A DNA stretch of 64,000 bases from Fodinibius roseus (GCF_900129315.1 NZ_FQUS01000007.1:1-64000); one strand, 5' to 3'; positions 1 through 8,790 are shown, counted from the first letter of the stretch. Made by a program: numbers and translations. Notes: generated from the letters alone by a model not told the origin.

Positions 1-630
1 ATTGGCTTCTGGCAATGTCATCACCGCCTGCGGGCGATGGGTCGCCCCTGGAATCACAAACGGGTGTATCGGGTTTACACGGCCCTGAGGCTTAATATCC
101 GTCGCCGGGCCAAGAAGCGGTTGCCGGCTCGTGCCAAACAGCAGCTGTTCCAGCCCGAAGGACCCAATGAGGTGTGGAGCCTTGATTTTATGCATGACAG
201 CCTCTGGGATGGACGCACGTTTCGCATGTTGAATGTGATCGATGACTACAACCGGCAAGTGCTTTGGATCGAAACGGATACCTCGCTGCCGGCCCCACGG
301 GTGATACGGGTGCTGGAAAACCTGAAAGAATCCCGCGGGCTGCCCCAGATGATTCGGGTGGATAACGGCCCGGAGTTTATCTCTCGAAAATTAGACCTTT
401 GGTGCAAAGACAATAATCTTACCCTGGCCTTTATACAGCCAGGCAAACCAACGCAAAATGCTTACGTTGAGCGGCTTAATGGCAGTATTCGTTCGGAGCT
501 GCTGAACGCTTATATATTTAAAACCCTGAGCGAAGTGCGAGAGAAAACCCAGCAATGGAAATATGATTATAACCACAATCGACCCCACAAATCGCTGGGG
601 TATAAAACACCGGTAGAACTACTACCTTAA
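1..630 (+). CDS. IS3-family transposase OrfB (5' truncated by window edge)
   Basis: This is the DDE integrase-fold transposase that cuts and joins the ends of an IS3-family element. The open frame continues to base 1 without a stop, and the residues before the first internal Met ([13 protein letters not shown]) already match OrfB, so the true start is upstream and probably reached by frameshift from OrfA. The catalytic triad is visible: D in SLDFM, D in VDNGPEF, and E in NAYVERLNG, followed by the usual [18 protein letters not shown]-terminus. It is complete at the 3' end and appears intact, so the element may be active. Assignment to IS3 is firm; the subgroup is not determined. Confidence 0.93.
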   Translation: MGFWQCHHRLRAMGRPWNHKRVYRVYTALRLNIRRRAKKRLPARAKQQLFQPEGPNEVWSLDFMHDSLWDGRTFRMLNVIDDYNRQVLWIETDTSLPAPRVIRVLENLKESRGLPQMIRVDNGPEFISRKLDLWCKDNNLTLAFIQPGKPTQNAYVERLNGSIRSELLNAYIFKTLSEVREKTQQWKYDYNHNRPHKSLGYKTPVELLP

Positions 631-677
631 CCGAAATCCTCTACTTTTAAGTGGCCCAAAAAATGGGGAAGCTGACA
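1..677 (+). mobile_element. IS3-family insertion sequence, right part only
   Basis: The transposase frame runs in from the window edge, so the left end of the element lies outside. The right end is placed at about 677. On the minus strand the sequence starting there reads TGTCAGCTTCCCCATTTTTT, a TG-start terminus typical of IS3 elements, and directly beyond it the dGTPase reading frame resumes its conserved sequence. The target duplication cannot be checked without the other end. Confidence 0.85.
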
Positions 678-1437
678 CTTCCATTAGAAATGCTAATGGG
701 TGCCTTTCCTTTTCTAGGCCAGTTTTTTCCCTGACTTTATCTAAATGCTCTTTTTCTGATTCAAAGACTCCAATTTTATTACTGTAATCACCTTTCTCTT
801 CTGAATTATATTCTCTAGAGGTACAAGGATATTTTAAAAAAGATGCTAAAGTACCAGCTGTAAGGTTTAAGCCAAATCTGTCACTTAAAATCTGGAGTTT
901 AGTTAAGACGCGAAAACCCTGAGCATTTCCATCAAAATTTATAAACTCTTCCTTTTGTTCTTTGGTTAAGTCAATTTCTTTATATTCCTCTTTGGAAAAC
1001 AATTCTTTATAATAGTTTTGAATTATATCTTCGCCATAATGACCAAAAGGAGGGTTCCCAATATCATGGCAAAAGGCAGTAGATGCGAGAATTGTCGGAA
1101 TCCTTCTAATTAAATACTCTTTAAGTGTCTGTTCCTTTTTTAAATTACCTTCTAAGTCGCCTTCAACATGATTCAGAAACTTGTCCCTACTACAAATATC
1201 AAAACCAATTGATTTAGCAACAGATTGAACTTCAATTGAGTGTGTCAGCCTTGTATGGATATTATCATCTGTAGTTAGAGGGAAAACTTGAGTTTTATCA
1301 TGCATTCTTCTAATTGCTGGAGAAAAAGCGATTCTTCCATAATCACTTTCAAATTCATTTCTTTTATCTCCTTCAAATCTGCTATCTCTTGTAGAAGGTC
1401 TAAGGCGTTCTTCAGATAATAGTTTTTTCCAATCCAT
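622..1437 (-). pseudogene. dgt: dGTP triphosphohydrolase, C-terminus removed by IS insertion
   Basis: dGTPases hydrolyse dGTP to deoxyguanosine and triphosphate. The N-terminal half is well conserved: YGRIAFSPAIRRMHDKTQVF, the first metal-binding His in HTRLTHSIEVQ, and the HD pair in AFCHDIGNPPFGHYGE. The match to the family stops after HPLAFLME, where family members go on with an Asp-rich helix. From there (below about 678) the frame reads IS3-end sequence and stops at 622. About 250 of the roughly 450 usual residues remain. The rest of the gene probably lies beyond the other end of the insertion element. Loss of function is inferred from loss of the second half of the HD domain. Confidence 0.9.
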
Positions 1438-1670
1438 TACAAGTCTATGTATTTAATATTAATTTAGTAATAAATACTATTGAAATAGATTAATCAAGCT
1501 ACCTTTAATGTTTCTGAACTTATGTAAGACTGTTGCGAGAGAAACCCGCTACCGTCGAACAAAAATTTCAATGATATCGAAATGAAATTAGAGAGAGGTG
1601 ACGAGAGATGGGCTGTCCCCCAGCTGTCCCGAGGAGCGTTCGACTCATAAATAGAAAGAATTTTCATAAA

Positions 1671-1706
1671 ACAAAAAAGCCGCTAACTCATTGCGAGATA
1701 GCGGCT
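1671..1706 (-). terminator. Intrinsic terminator of tRNA-Asp
   Basis: On the minus strand an 8-bp stem AGCCGCTA/TAGCGGCT with a 13-nt loop is followed at once by a run of T residues. It starts 10 nt after the mature 3' end of the tRNA. Confidence 0.9.
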
Positions 1707-1716
1707 TATCGTTGAG

Positions 1717-1790
1717 CGATCCGGACGAGATTCGAACTCGCGACCTCCTGCGTGACAGGCAGGCGTTCTAACCAGCTGAACTACCGGACC
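1717..1790 (-). tRNA. tRNA-Asp (anticodon GTC)
   Basis: The minus strand gives a 74-nt cloverleaf. The 7-bp acceptor stem GGTCCGG/CCGGATC has one G-T pair. The anticodon arm is CCTGC-CTGTCAC-GCAGG with anticodon GTC, the T-loop is GTTCGAATC, and the discriminator base is G, as expected for aspartate. The 3' CCA is not encoded. It has its own terminator downstream. Confidence 0.97.
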
Positions 1791-2262
1791 GTATAATACT
1801 TAATTTCTTTTACGTCACTATCGTTTCCTCATTCGGACTGTCACATTACCACACCGGGTTTCAGTACAGAAGAAAAAAACCGCTCTGTTCTTCTTCGTGA
1901 CCGGCGGCTGAAGGACGCACTTTAATTCGTCAATAGCAAACAGCCTGTTGCCGGCCAGTCTCACAGATGGTTCGTAATCGTGATTTCGTACCTGAACTAA
2001 GTCAAATCACCGGACCGAATGAGAGCTCTGAATATAACGACCTTTCGACTCCCATGTCAAGTCAAAATTTGATTTAATCAAAAGAACTTTCCGGCGACTC
2101 TGTCTCGGGGTCAAAAGAGGAAAGTTTGAAGCCCGGGGCTGTCATGAAGAAAAACGTTTTTCTGTTTTACACTACAGGAGTCTGCATCGAACATTGTATA
2201 TTTAAAACTTTTGATTCACTGAAAGAATTTAGTTACCATAGGTATAAACCAAGGAATTTCGT
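1791..2262. other. Intergenic region between tRNA-Asp and apaG
   Basis: No convincing gene or RNA is seen in these 472 bases. A short open frame starting at 2126 has no recognisable composition and overlaps the apaG start out of frame. The stretch presumably holds the promoters of the divergent tRNA-Asp and apaG units. Confidence 0.5.
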
Positions 2263-2655
2263 ATGTATCAACCAACATTTGTTGAAGTATCGCACGATAT
2301 CAGCGTCGAGGTAAAACCGATTTACCTCGAGGAAGAATCCCATGCGGTTGCACATAAACATGTATTTGCCTATTTCATCACGATCAAAAATTTAGGGTCC
2401 CGGACCGTGCAGCTGCTCAGGCGTCACTGGGAGATTGAAAACGCTTCGGGCAGCACGCACGAGGTGGACGGGGAAGGCGTAATCGGGCAAAAGCCTACGA
2501 TAGAACCGGGCGGGGAACACACGTACAACAGTTTTTGTGTGCTAAAGTCGTTCCGGGGCAGTATGAAGGGGTTTTATACCATGCAGTCAGACGACGGGGA
2601 GCAGCTGAAGGTGAGAATCCCGAAATTTCGGCTGGTATCACACGTATTAAATTAA
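2263..2655 (+). CDS. apaG: ApaG domain protein (DUF525)
   Basis: This is a 130-residue cytoplasmic protein of the ApaG family, a fibronectin-III-like beta-sandwich of about 125 residues. ApaG occurs alone in many bacteria and as a domain of eukaryotic FBXO3 and PDIP38; it binds pyrophosphate-containing nucleotides in some reports, but its cellular role is unsettled. Family hallmarks seen here are YFITIKNLG, QLLRRHWEIENASG, the GEGVIGQKPTIEPGGEHTY core and a C-terminal MQSDDGEQLKVRIPKFRL. The start is supported by AAGGA seven bases upstream of the ATG. It is a single-gene unit. Confidence 0.95.
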   Translation: MYQPTFVEVSHDISVEVKPIYLEEESHAVAHKHVFAYFITIKNLGSRTVQLLRRHWEIENASGSTHEVDGEGVIGQKPTIEPGGEHTYNSFCVLKSFRGSMKGFYTMQSDDGEQLKVRIPKFRLVSHVLN

Positions 2656-2690
2656 AGGCAGATAAATATAGGAAAGCGTCTTCTTTATAT

Positions 2691-2933
2691 AATACCCTTG
2701 AAAAAAAAGGAATGTTGATTAATATCACCCCTGGACGTATTCAAAACCGCAATATTTCACCCGGATTAGCCACCAAGAAATTTGGGCTATGCTTAATGGT
2801 TGATAGGCCAAACAATATTAAGGGCTTAATTCTTACTGTTTCGTGAATAACCCGGGTTTAGCACATGTGAGGAATGTTGAATGCACTTAACATGCAATAG
2901 ATTGGCCACAGAACGGTTTTTGTAGAGCTTTCT
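2691..2933 (-). repeat. Dispersed ~140-bp repeat, copy A (interrupted)
   Basis: Read on the minus strand, the 5' half (2933 down to about 2862) carries ACAAAAACCGTTCTGTGGCC and CATTCAACATTCCTCACATG. The 3' half (2765 down to 2691) carries TGCGGTTTTGAATACGTCCA and ends in TTTTCAAGGG. The halves are separated by about 96 bp (2766-2861) absent from the other copies. It lies between apaG and the peroxidase terminator. Confidence 0.7.
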
Positions 2934-2935
2934 AT

Positions 2936-2972
2936 AAAAAAAGGAGGACCGTAAGTATCAGTTACGGCCCTC
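2936..2972 (-). terminator. Intrinsic terminator of the glutathione peroxidase gene
   Basis: On the minus strand the arms GAGGGCCGTAA and TTACGGTCCTC pair with one mismatch around a 7-nt loop and are followed by seven T residues. It is 40 nt past the stop codon of the peroxidase. Confidence 0.9.
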
Positions 2973-3011
2973 TGTCGGGATGGTGATGGGATGTATTAGG
3001 GATACAGTATA

Positions 3012-3563
3012 TTAACTCTCCAAAGCCGTTTCTATTGCCTTTAAAATCTGATTACTTTTTGGTGTCGTATCACTGCGGAAACGGCGGACGAGTGTGCCCT
3101 CTTTATCGACCAGGAATTTTTCGAAATTCCACTTGATTTCACCCGTAAAATCGGGGTTAGAAGCCGATGTGAGATAGTTGAAGAGGGGATGCTGGTCCTC
3201 GCCCTTGACGGATATTTTTGAAAACATCGGGAAAGATACATCGTAATTTACCTTGCAAAACTGCTTGATTTCTTCATCCGTACCCGGTTCCTGTCCCCCG
3301 AAATTGTTCGCGGGAAACCCCAGTACGACCAGCCCCTCATCCTTGTACTTTTCGTAAAGCGCTTGCAGGCCTTCATACTGAGGGGTAAAGCCGCACTCCG
3401 AGGCCGTATTTACAATTAATAATACCTTTCCGTTATATTTGTCGAGTGAGGCTTCCTTGCCGTCAATCGTTGTCAAACTAAAGTTATGGACGGAATCTAC
3501 AGGCTTCTCTGCGATAGTTAAGCTCATCAGTGAAAATATAATCAGTAATCCGAGTGTTTTCAT
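3012..3563 (-). CDS. Glutathione peroxidase family protein, exported
   Basis: This is a thiol peroxidase that reduces hydrogen peroxide and organic hydroperoxides; bacterial Cys-type members normally use thioredoxin. The peroxidatic Cys57 lies in VNTASECGFTPQYEGL. The partner residues Gln91 (FPANNFGGQEPG) and Trp145/Asn146 (KWNFEKFLVD) complete the GPx tetrad. A hydrophobic N-terminus (about residues 1-18) looks like a signal peptide or lipid-free export signal, so it probably acts in the periplasm. At 183 residues it is normal for the family plus the leader. It is a single-gene unit with its own terminator. Confidence 0.95.
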   Translation of the reverse strand: MKTLGLLIIFSLMSLTIAEKPVDSVHNFSLTTIDGKEASLDKYNGKVLLIVNTASECGFTPQYEGLQALYEKYKDEGLVVLGFPANNFGGQEPGTDEEIKQFCKVNYDVSFPMFSKISVKGEDQHPLFNYLTSASNPDFTGEIKWNFEKFLVDKEGTLVRRFRSDTTPKSNQILKAIETALES

Positions 3564-3615
3564 AGGTTGTAAACCGTTATTTTAAAGCGCAATAGTAAAT
3601 AATAAATGTAATTTT

Positions 3616-4389
3616 ATGATGAATCATTCCCTCAAACGCAGGTATTCACAGTTTCGGTCACAGGCAGCTGTAATCGTATTCGCGGTGTGCTTTTTATTGA
3701 GCTCGGCCGGGGTGGTGAGAGCACAGATGTTTTCGATGGATGAAGAGGCACCCCCGCAGTTCAGGCAGCCGGTTAACGAACTTTATATTGGTTATGAACC
3801 GACAACGGTAACCTATGAAGGAAGCCAAAATACGAATGAAGCCGGCCAGTTTGCCTATGATGCCCCGGTCCTTCGGGTGGGATACAGCAGCCGGATGTTG
3901 AACCTGTACCTGGGAACGGGGGGGAACATTACGGGCAGCGACGACGTTGCCTATTTTGATGTGGGAGGAAATATCAACGTTGGCTTTCCGCTCTATTTCA
4001 CAGAGAAATTTAGCCTGCTGCTCCCGGTGCGCATATCGTCGCGGCTCACCAATATCACGAACGAAAGGACGGGCATCAGCCTGGACCGGTTTCGCTTCGG
4101 AAGCGTAACAGCCGGGGCGGGCCTGCAGGCCAATGCACGTCCGGTCCGGAATATGCGCATCCGGGTGGGAGCCATACCGAGTTACGGCTTTACCTTTGCA
4201 TCAGGTGGACTGTTCGGGGGCTCGCTGGGAAGTGTGGCCCTGAAGGGGCGGCTCTATTTCGACCGGCTTTTTGGGAACGTGGGGCTCAGCGCCGGGTATA
4301 AATACGATTTGCGCAATTACAATGTGGAGGAAGAGAAATATGACTACCGGATGCAGGGACACAGCATCCAGCTGGGAATTACCTTTTAG
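3616..4389 (+). CDS. Predicted outer-membrane beta-barrel protein
   Basis: No named family is recognised. Residues 1-36 form a signal peptide ending near VVRAQ. The rest is rich in alternating hydrophobic/polar strands with Gly and aromatic residues (for example VLRVGYSSRMLNLYLGTGGN and VGLSAGYKYDLRNYN), and the chain ends in Phe, the usual signal for barrel insertion. About 12 strands could fit. A second ATG one codon downstream could equally be the start; neither has a clear ribosome-binding site. It is followed after 9 bp by the small gene at 4399 and may be co-transcribed with it. Function unknown. Confidence 0.75.
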   Translation: MMNHSLKRRYSQFRSQAAVIVFAVCFLLSSAGVVRAQMFSMDEEAPPQFRQPVNELYIGYEPTTVTYEGSQNTNEAGQFAYDAPVLRVGYSSRMLNLYLGTGGNITGSDDVAYFDVGGNINVGFPLYFTEKFSLLLPVRISSRLTNITNERTGISLDRFRFGSVTAGAGLQANARPVRNMRIRVGAIPSYGFTFASGGLFGGSLGSVALKGRLYFDRLFGNVGLSAGYKYDLRNYNVEEEKYDYRMQGHSIQLGITF

Positions 4390-4398
4390 TTCATCGTT

Positions 4399-4704
4399 AT
4401 GAAAACAGAGCAGCTACTTTTGGAGTTGGAACAGCTGGTCGAGCAGGCGGGCTACACCATCCGCAAGGAAAAGGGAACCTTTCGGGGAGATTCCTGTGTG
4501 ATGGAGGGGGAAAAGCTGGTGGTACTCAACAAGAAAAAGCCGGAACAGCAGCAGGTGGGCCTGCTGGCGAGAGTGCTTCAGGATCAGCCGCTGCACGATA
4601 TTTATATCAAGCCTGCTGTACGCAGGCAGCTGGAGGAGCTCTGGGAGCGCTTTGAGCAGTTTAAGGATCGTGAAATTGAAGAGTTAGATATAGACCTGGA
4701 GTAA
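4399..4704 (+). CDS. Conserved small protein of unknown function
   Basis: This is a 101-residue cytoplasmic protein with no signal peptide or membrane segment. It is rich in Glu, Gln, Lys and Leu and likely helical at both ends (residues 3-20 and 70-100). The middle, GTFRGDSCVMEGEKLVVLNK, looks like a short beta-hairpin. I do not recognise the family. The stop codon shares a base with the ATG of the next gene (TAATG), so the two are almost certainly translationally coupled, which suggests a role linked to the metallo-hydrolase that follows. Confidence 0.75.
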   Translation: MKTEQLLLELEQLVEQAGYTIRKEKGTFRGDSCVMEGEKLVVLNKKKPEQQQVGLLARVLQDQPLHDIYIKPAVRRQLEELWERFEQFKDREIEELDIDLE

Positions 4705-5462
4705 TGCAGATAACATTTTTAGGTACCGGTACATCCATGGGGGTTCCCGTTGCGGGCGGATTCGGCCGGGAACATCTCAGTGCTGACCCCCGGAATATTC
4801 GCTGGCGCTGCTCCGCATGGGTGCAGACCGAACAAACGTCTATCGTCATCGATACAGGGCCGGAATTTCGTCTGCAGACCCTCCGGGCGGGTTTAAGCCA
4901 TATCGACCTGGTGCTGATTACCCATGAGCATATGGATCATATTTCCGGGCTGGATGACCTGCGGCCCTTCTGTTTTGAGCAAAACAAGTGTATGCCGGTC
5001 TATTCCACAAAGGATGGGATTCTTTCCATACGGAGGCGCTTCGACTATATGTTTGGTCCCGATCGCTACCGTGGAGCAACGTCGCTGGACCTGATTGAAA
5101 TGGCGGAACCTGTTTCGTTCAGGGATACCACGATTACGCCCCTGCCTGCCAGGCACGGGAATGTCGATGTCCTCGGCTTCCGGATTAACGACTTGTCCTA
5201 TTTCAGTGACGTCAAGGTGATTCCCGGGGAGACCAAAGAACGGATCAGGGGATCCCGGGTCCTGGTATTGGACGGACTGCGGTGGGAGCCCGACCACCCC
5301 ACGCATATGACAATCCCCCAGGCGGTTGAGGTGGCCCGGGAGCTGGAGGTTCCCCGGACCTACCTGGTGCATATGAACGGGTATGTTGACCATGAGGAGA
5401 GTAACAAAAAGCTCCCCGACGGGATCAGTCTGGCCTACGACCAGCTTACGGTTGAACTATAA
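4704..5462 (+). CDS. Metallo-beta-lactamase-fold hydrolase, PhnP/RNase Z-like
   Basis: The metal-binding motif THEHMDH (His74, His76, Asp78, His79), the opening LGTGTSMGVPV, VIDTGPEFR near residue 50, a later His in PARHGNVDVLGFRI, and the Asp in YFSDV place it in the branch with phosphoribosyl cyclic phosphodiesterase (PhnP) and RNase Z. It likely hydrolyses a cyclic phosphodiester or related phosphodiester using two metal ions. No phosphonate-degradation genes are nearby, so the substrate cannot be assigned. At 252 residues it is of normal length. Its start overlaps the stop of the preceding small gene. Confidence 0.88.
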   Translation: MQITFLGTGTSMGVPVAGGFGREHLSADPRNIRWRCSAWVQTEQTSIVIDTGPEFRLQTLRAGLSHIDLVLITHEHMDHISGLDDLRPFCFEQNKCMPVYSTKDGILSIRRRFDYMFGPDRYRGATSLDLIEMAEPVSFRDTTITPLPARHGNVDVLGFRINDLSYFSDVKVIPGETKERIRGSRVLVLDGLRWEPDHPTHMTIPQAVEVARELEVPRTYLVHMNGYVDHEESNKKLPDGISLAYDQLTVEL

Positions 5463-5525
5463 GTAACGCTGTGAAACTGCCAGGGAGAGCAGCAGGGGAA
5501 TTGACTGTACGCGGGGTTTTATCCT

Positions 5526-6611
5526 CTACAGGAATTTCTTGGTTTCTTCTTTTTCTTTGAGCTGGTTTACAATCTGCTTGACGCCTTGCGCTTCATCCAG
5601 GTTGCATACCAAGATAGCGTCCTCGGTCTCAACCACGGCCAGGTTCTCCACGCCCACCAGAGCAATCATCTTGCCGCTGTCGCTTTGGATGAGGTTACCG
5701 GTGGCGCCGGCCAGCGCGGCGCTGTCGGCTTGAATAACATTGCCGTCCCGGTCCTTGTCACGGAGCTCATAAACGGCCTTCCAGCTTCCCACATCGTTCC
5801 AGCCAAAGGAGCCCGGCACTACGAAAACATCATCCGACGGCTCCATAATGCCGTAATCGATGGAGATTGAGGGACATGCATGATAGAAGGCATCAACCGC
5901 CTCTTTTTGGTTTTCACTGCCGATGGCAGGCCGCAGCTGGTCGACCTGCTTTTTTATGTCCGGCAGATGCCGCCCGAATTCCCGGAGAATGGTTCCGGCG
6001 CTCCAGACAAACATGCCGCTGTTCCACAAGAAGGTACCGGACTCGATAAATTGCCGGGCGGTTTGCTGGTCCGGCTTTTCACGAAATTGTTTTACCTTTT
6101 TTATATCAGGCCCCCGGTAGCTTTCCGAAGAATCTTTATCAAACTCGATATAGCCGTATCCGGTCTCGGGCCGGTCGGGCTGAATGCCGATGGTCACCAG
6201 ATGATGACCTTCCCGGGCTTTGGTGTCTGCTGTTTCTAAAATAGAGAGGAAACTGTCGGTCTGGCTGATCAGGTGGTCGGCGGGAAGCACGGCCATCGTG
6301 CCATCGGGATCCTGCTCGCGGATAAGCGCAGCGGCAAGGGCAACGCAGGGAGCCGTATTTTTGGCAACGGCCTCTCCCACAATATTTTTTTGGGGGACCT
6401 CCGGAAGCTGCTTCCGCACCAGCGACACGTAGCGGTCGTTGGTGATGACCCAGATCCGCTCGGAAGGGATGAGGGGCGCAATGCGATCGGCTGTGGCCTG
6501 CAGCATCGTGCGATCGCCAAAGAGGGTTAAAAATTGTTTGGGATGTTCCCGGGTGCTTCGCGGCCAAAAACGGGTGCCGGATCCCCCGGCCATAATTACA
6601 GCATGCAGCAT
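5526..6611 (-). CDS. manC: Mannose-1-phosphate guanylyltransferase
   Basis: It makes GDP-mannose from GTP and mannose 1-phosphate for glycan synthesis. The nucleotidyltransferase signature MAGGSGTRFWPRS is at residues 7-19, followed by PKQFLTLFG, the VLPADHLI segment and FLWNSGMFVW. A GWNDVGSW motif precedes a short beta-helix-like C-terminus. At 361 residues it is the single-function form without the fused phosphomannose isomerase cupin of larger ManC proteins. No glycan genes lie next to it. The start at the only plausible ATG is followed directly by the active-site strand. Confidence 0.94.
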   Translation of the reverse strand: MLHAVIMAGGSGTRFWPRSTREHPKQFLTLFGDRTMLQATADRIAPLIPSERIWVITNDRYVSLVRKQLPEVPQKNIVGEAVAKNTAPCVALAAALIREQDPDGTMAVLPADHLISQTDSFLSILETADTKAREGHHLVTIGIQPDRPETGYGYIEFDKDSSESYRGPDIKKVKQFREKPDQQTARQFIESGTFLWNSGMFVWSAGTILREFGRHLPDIKKQVDQLRPAIGSENQKEAVDAFYHACPSISIDYGIMEPSDDVFVVPGSFGWNDVGSWKAVYELRDKDRDGNVIQADSAALAGATGNLIQSDSGKMIALVGVENLAVVETEDAILVCNLDEAQGVKQIVNQLKEKEETKKFL

Positions 6612-6720
6612 AATATATAATACAAGTTAAAGAGGATGAATTCTGTATGTAAGGAAAAGTAGCTAATATTGCGGCAATAGTGAAGCGAAGATCTCGCCGG
6701 CTCTTTTTTCCTATCTTACA

Positions 6721-6860
6721 GAGACCTTTGCAAACCGTTGTTTTGCCCGGTTTCCGCGTTTTTGCTATTTCAAAATCCTCACCTGTAGTCTATCCACTAT
6801 GGCATTGAGATCGCTCAGGGGGTGATATTGAACACCCTCCACTGGTTTTAAAGGTCTCTT
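6721..6860 (+). repeat. Dispersed ~140-bp repeat, copy B
   Basis: It begins GAGACCTTTGCAAACCGTTG and ends GGTTTTAAAGGTCTCTT, so its two ends can pair as an imperfect inverted repeat. The interior shares CCTCACCTGTAGTCTAT and GATCGCTCAGGG with other copies. It fills half of the 290-bp gap between the guanylyltransferase start and the histidine kinase stop. Confidence 0.85.
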
Positions 6861-6901
6861 CGTAATATTCAAAGGCTGTTTGTCACGAAATTGGAGGCGA
6901 T

Positions 6902-8002
6902 TCACCCTACGGAGTCGACAGGGGGACGTGTTTGCTCCACCTCCGCTTTGGTAAGGGTGAAACTGAAGGTAGAGCCCTCGTTTGGAGCGCTATCAATGAA
7001 GAATTCCTCCCCGTGCGCCTCCATGATGTGTTTTACGATCGCCAGACCGAGTCCGGTCCCGCCTTTTTCACGGGAACGCGATTTATCAATGCGAAAAAAG
7101 CGTTCGGTCACGCGTTCGATATATTGCTGATCAATGCCGATGCCGGTATCCTTTACGGAGACGAGCATCTTGCCGGGATCATTGGAAAAAGGTTGGGCGC
7201 TCACCGTCACCGATCCGCCCGCCACATTGTATTTGATGGCGTTTTCGACCAGGTTGATGAGCACCTGTTTGATCTGGTTGCGATCGGCGCGAACCAGGGT
7301 ATTTTCATTAAACGCTCCCATTTCCAGCGTCACATTCTCTTTTTGTGCTTTATACTGGAGATTGTCTACCACATCCGAGATCACATTGTGGAGATAAATA
7401 CTCTGCACTTCCGACTTCAGCTCCCCGGTCTCCAGCTTGGAAATTTCCATCAGGTCTTTGGTGAGCAAGATCAGGCGGTTGACGTTGCGCATGGCTTTTT
7501 TCAGGAACCGGCGGTTGACCTCCTCATCATCAATAGCCCCATTGAGCAAGGTTTCGATAAAACCCTGGATTGCAAAAATAGGAGTTTTGAGCTCGTGTGA
7601 AATATCGCCGATGAACTCTTTCCGGTAGTTTTCGATACGATTGAGCCGCTGGATTTCGCGCTCTACCGTTTTGCTGGCCCGGATGGTTTGCTTGATGAGG
7701 TAGTCAAGCTCATCGTGTCCCCCGGTAGAGAGGTTATCGTAGTCCTCAAACCGCTTGCGGGCGATATTCCTGTTAATGCGGTTAAGGGTTTCCATGCGCC
7801 TGATAAGCATCCGGTAGGTGATGGCGTAGACGATACCGAAGGTAAGGATCATCAACAGGAGCCCGAAGAAAAGGAGATTTTCAAGGCTGCTTTCAAAAAA
7901 GAAGTAAGACAAGCCCATGCTGACTCCACCGACTCCGATCGCTGAAAACAGGCCGGCCCTGAAGGAGAGGCGCGATGATTTGGTAAACGGAGATTTCCTC
8001 AT
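6902..8002 (-). CDS. PhoR-type sensor histidine kinase
   Basis: This is an inner-membrane kinase that phosphorylates the adjacent response regulator. Two membrane helices (about residues 14-35 and 43-63) are joined by a loop of only about 7 residues, so there is no real periplasmic sensor domain. The HisKA segment FIGDISHELKTPIFAIQGF carries the phospho-accepting His136. The ATPase domain shows NLVENAIKYN (N box), VKDTGIGI (G1) and GGTGLGLAIVKHIMEAHG (G2). Its first codons overlap the regulator stop by 4 bp (ATGA), which indicates coupled translation. PhoR is the closest type, but no phosphate-transport genes flank it. Confidence 0.93.
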   Translation of the reverse strand: MRKSPFTKSSRLSFRAGLFSAIGVGGVSMGLSYFFFESSLENLLFFGLLLMILTFGIVYAITYRMLIRRMETLNRINRNIARKRFEDYDNLSTGGHDELDYLIKQTIRASKTVEREIQRLNRIENYRKEFIGDISHELKTPIFAIQGFIETLLNGAIDDEEVNRRFLKKAMRNVNRLILLTKDLMEISKLETGELKSEVQSIYLHNVISDVVDNLQYKAQKENVTLEMGAFNENTLVRADRNQIKQVLINLVENAIKYNVAGGSVTVSAQPFSNDPGKMLVSVKDTGIGIDQQYIERVTERFFRIDKSRSREKGGTGLGLAIVKHIMEAHGEEFFIDSAPNEGSTFSFTLTKAEVEQTRPPVDSVG

Positions 8003-8685
8003 TCTTTAAAGCGATATCCGACTCCTTTAACGGTTTCAATATACTCCTTTCCCAGTTTTTCACGAATTTTGCGAACATGTACATCCACCGTTCGGTCAAC
8101 CACATACACATTGTCGCCCCATACGTGGTTAAGCAGCGTCTGGCGATCCATAACCTTGCCTTTGCGATTGGCCAGAAAGTACAGGAGTTCGAACTCTTTT
8201 CGGGGCAGGTGGAATTCTTCTTCGCCCTGGGTCACTATATACCGGTCTTTGTCAATTACGATGTCGTGCACATTAATCTGGTCAGCCATTTCCTCGGTTT
8301 CCTCGAAACGGCGCAGTACCGCTTTTATGCGCGAAATTAGTTTGGTGGTGCTGATGGGCTTCGTGATATAATCGTCGCCGCCTTTGTCGAGTCCCTCTAC
8401 TTCGGTCTTTTCATCGCCCCGGGCCGTAAGGAAGATAATGGGAATGCGCTTGATTTTTTTATCACTGCGCATGCGCTCCACCACCTCAAGTCCGTCCATT
8501 TTGGGCATCATGATATCCAGAAGAACCAGGTCGGGCCGGTGCTTGCGGGCGATATCAATGCCCTCCAGTCCATCTTCGGCTTTCAGAACATCGAAGCCTT
8601 CTTTTTTGAGGTTGTATTCGATTAGATCGAGCAGGTCCTGTTCATCATCGACGACTAAAATTGTTTTTCTGTCAGGCACGGGCAA
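7999..8685 (-). CDS. PhoB/OmpR-type response regulator
   Basis: This is a DNA-binding transcription regulator with an N-terminal receiver domain (residues 8-120) and a C-terminal winged helix (about 135-228). The phosphorylation site is Asp57 in LVLLDIMMPKMDGLEV, with the acidic pair VVDDE at 12-14, the switch Thr in IFLTARG, and Lys in YITKPIS. The DNA-recognition part reads VVDRTVDVHVRKIREKLG, close to PhoB. It is the first gene of the two-gene unit with the histidine kinase. Target genes cannot be read from the window. Confidence 0.94.
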   Translation of the reverse strand: MPVPDRKTILVVDDEQDLLDLIEYNLKKEGFDVLKAEDGLEGIDIARKHRPDLVLLDIMMPKMDGLEVVERMRSDKKIKRIPIIFLTARGDEKTEVEGLDKGGDDYITKPISTTKLISRIKAVLRRFEETEEMADQINVHDIVIDKDRYIVTQGEEEFHLPRKEFELLYFLANRKGKVMDRQTLLNHVWGDNVYVVDRTVDVHVRKIREKLGKEYIETVKGVGYRFKE

Positions 8686-8751
8686 AAGATTAGTTGTAAA
8701 AGTTACGTGATATGAGAAAAATAGTAATCTTAACGTTATCCGTTAATACTA

Positions 8752-8790
8752 CAAAGAGCCCGTCTCAAATTAAAACCACAGTGTGTTAAA
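8752..8790 (-). repeat. Possible remnant of the dispersed repeat
   Basis: The minus strand reads AACACACTGTGGTTTTAATT followed by GGGCTCTTTG. This resembles the centre and the extreme 3' end of copy J joined together, as if the middle had been deleted. It is too short to be sure. Confidence 0.3.

Noticed and set aside
2126-2314. 62-codon ORF before apaG
   Set aside because: Overlaps the apaG start in another frame and has no coding character.
2535-2846. 103-codon ORF across the end of apaG
   Set aside because: It runs through apaG in another frame and then through repeat copy A.
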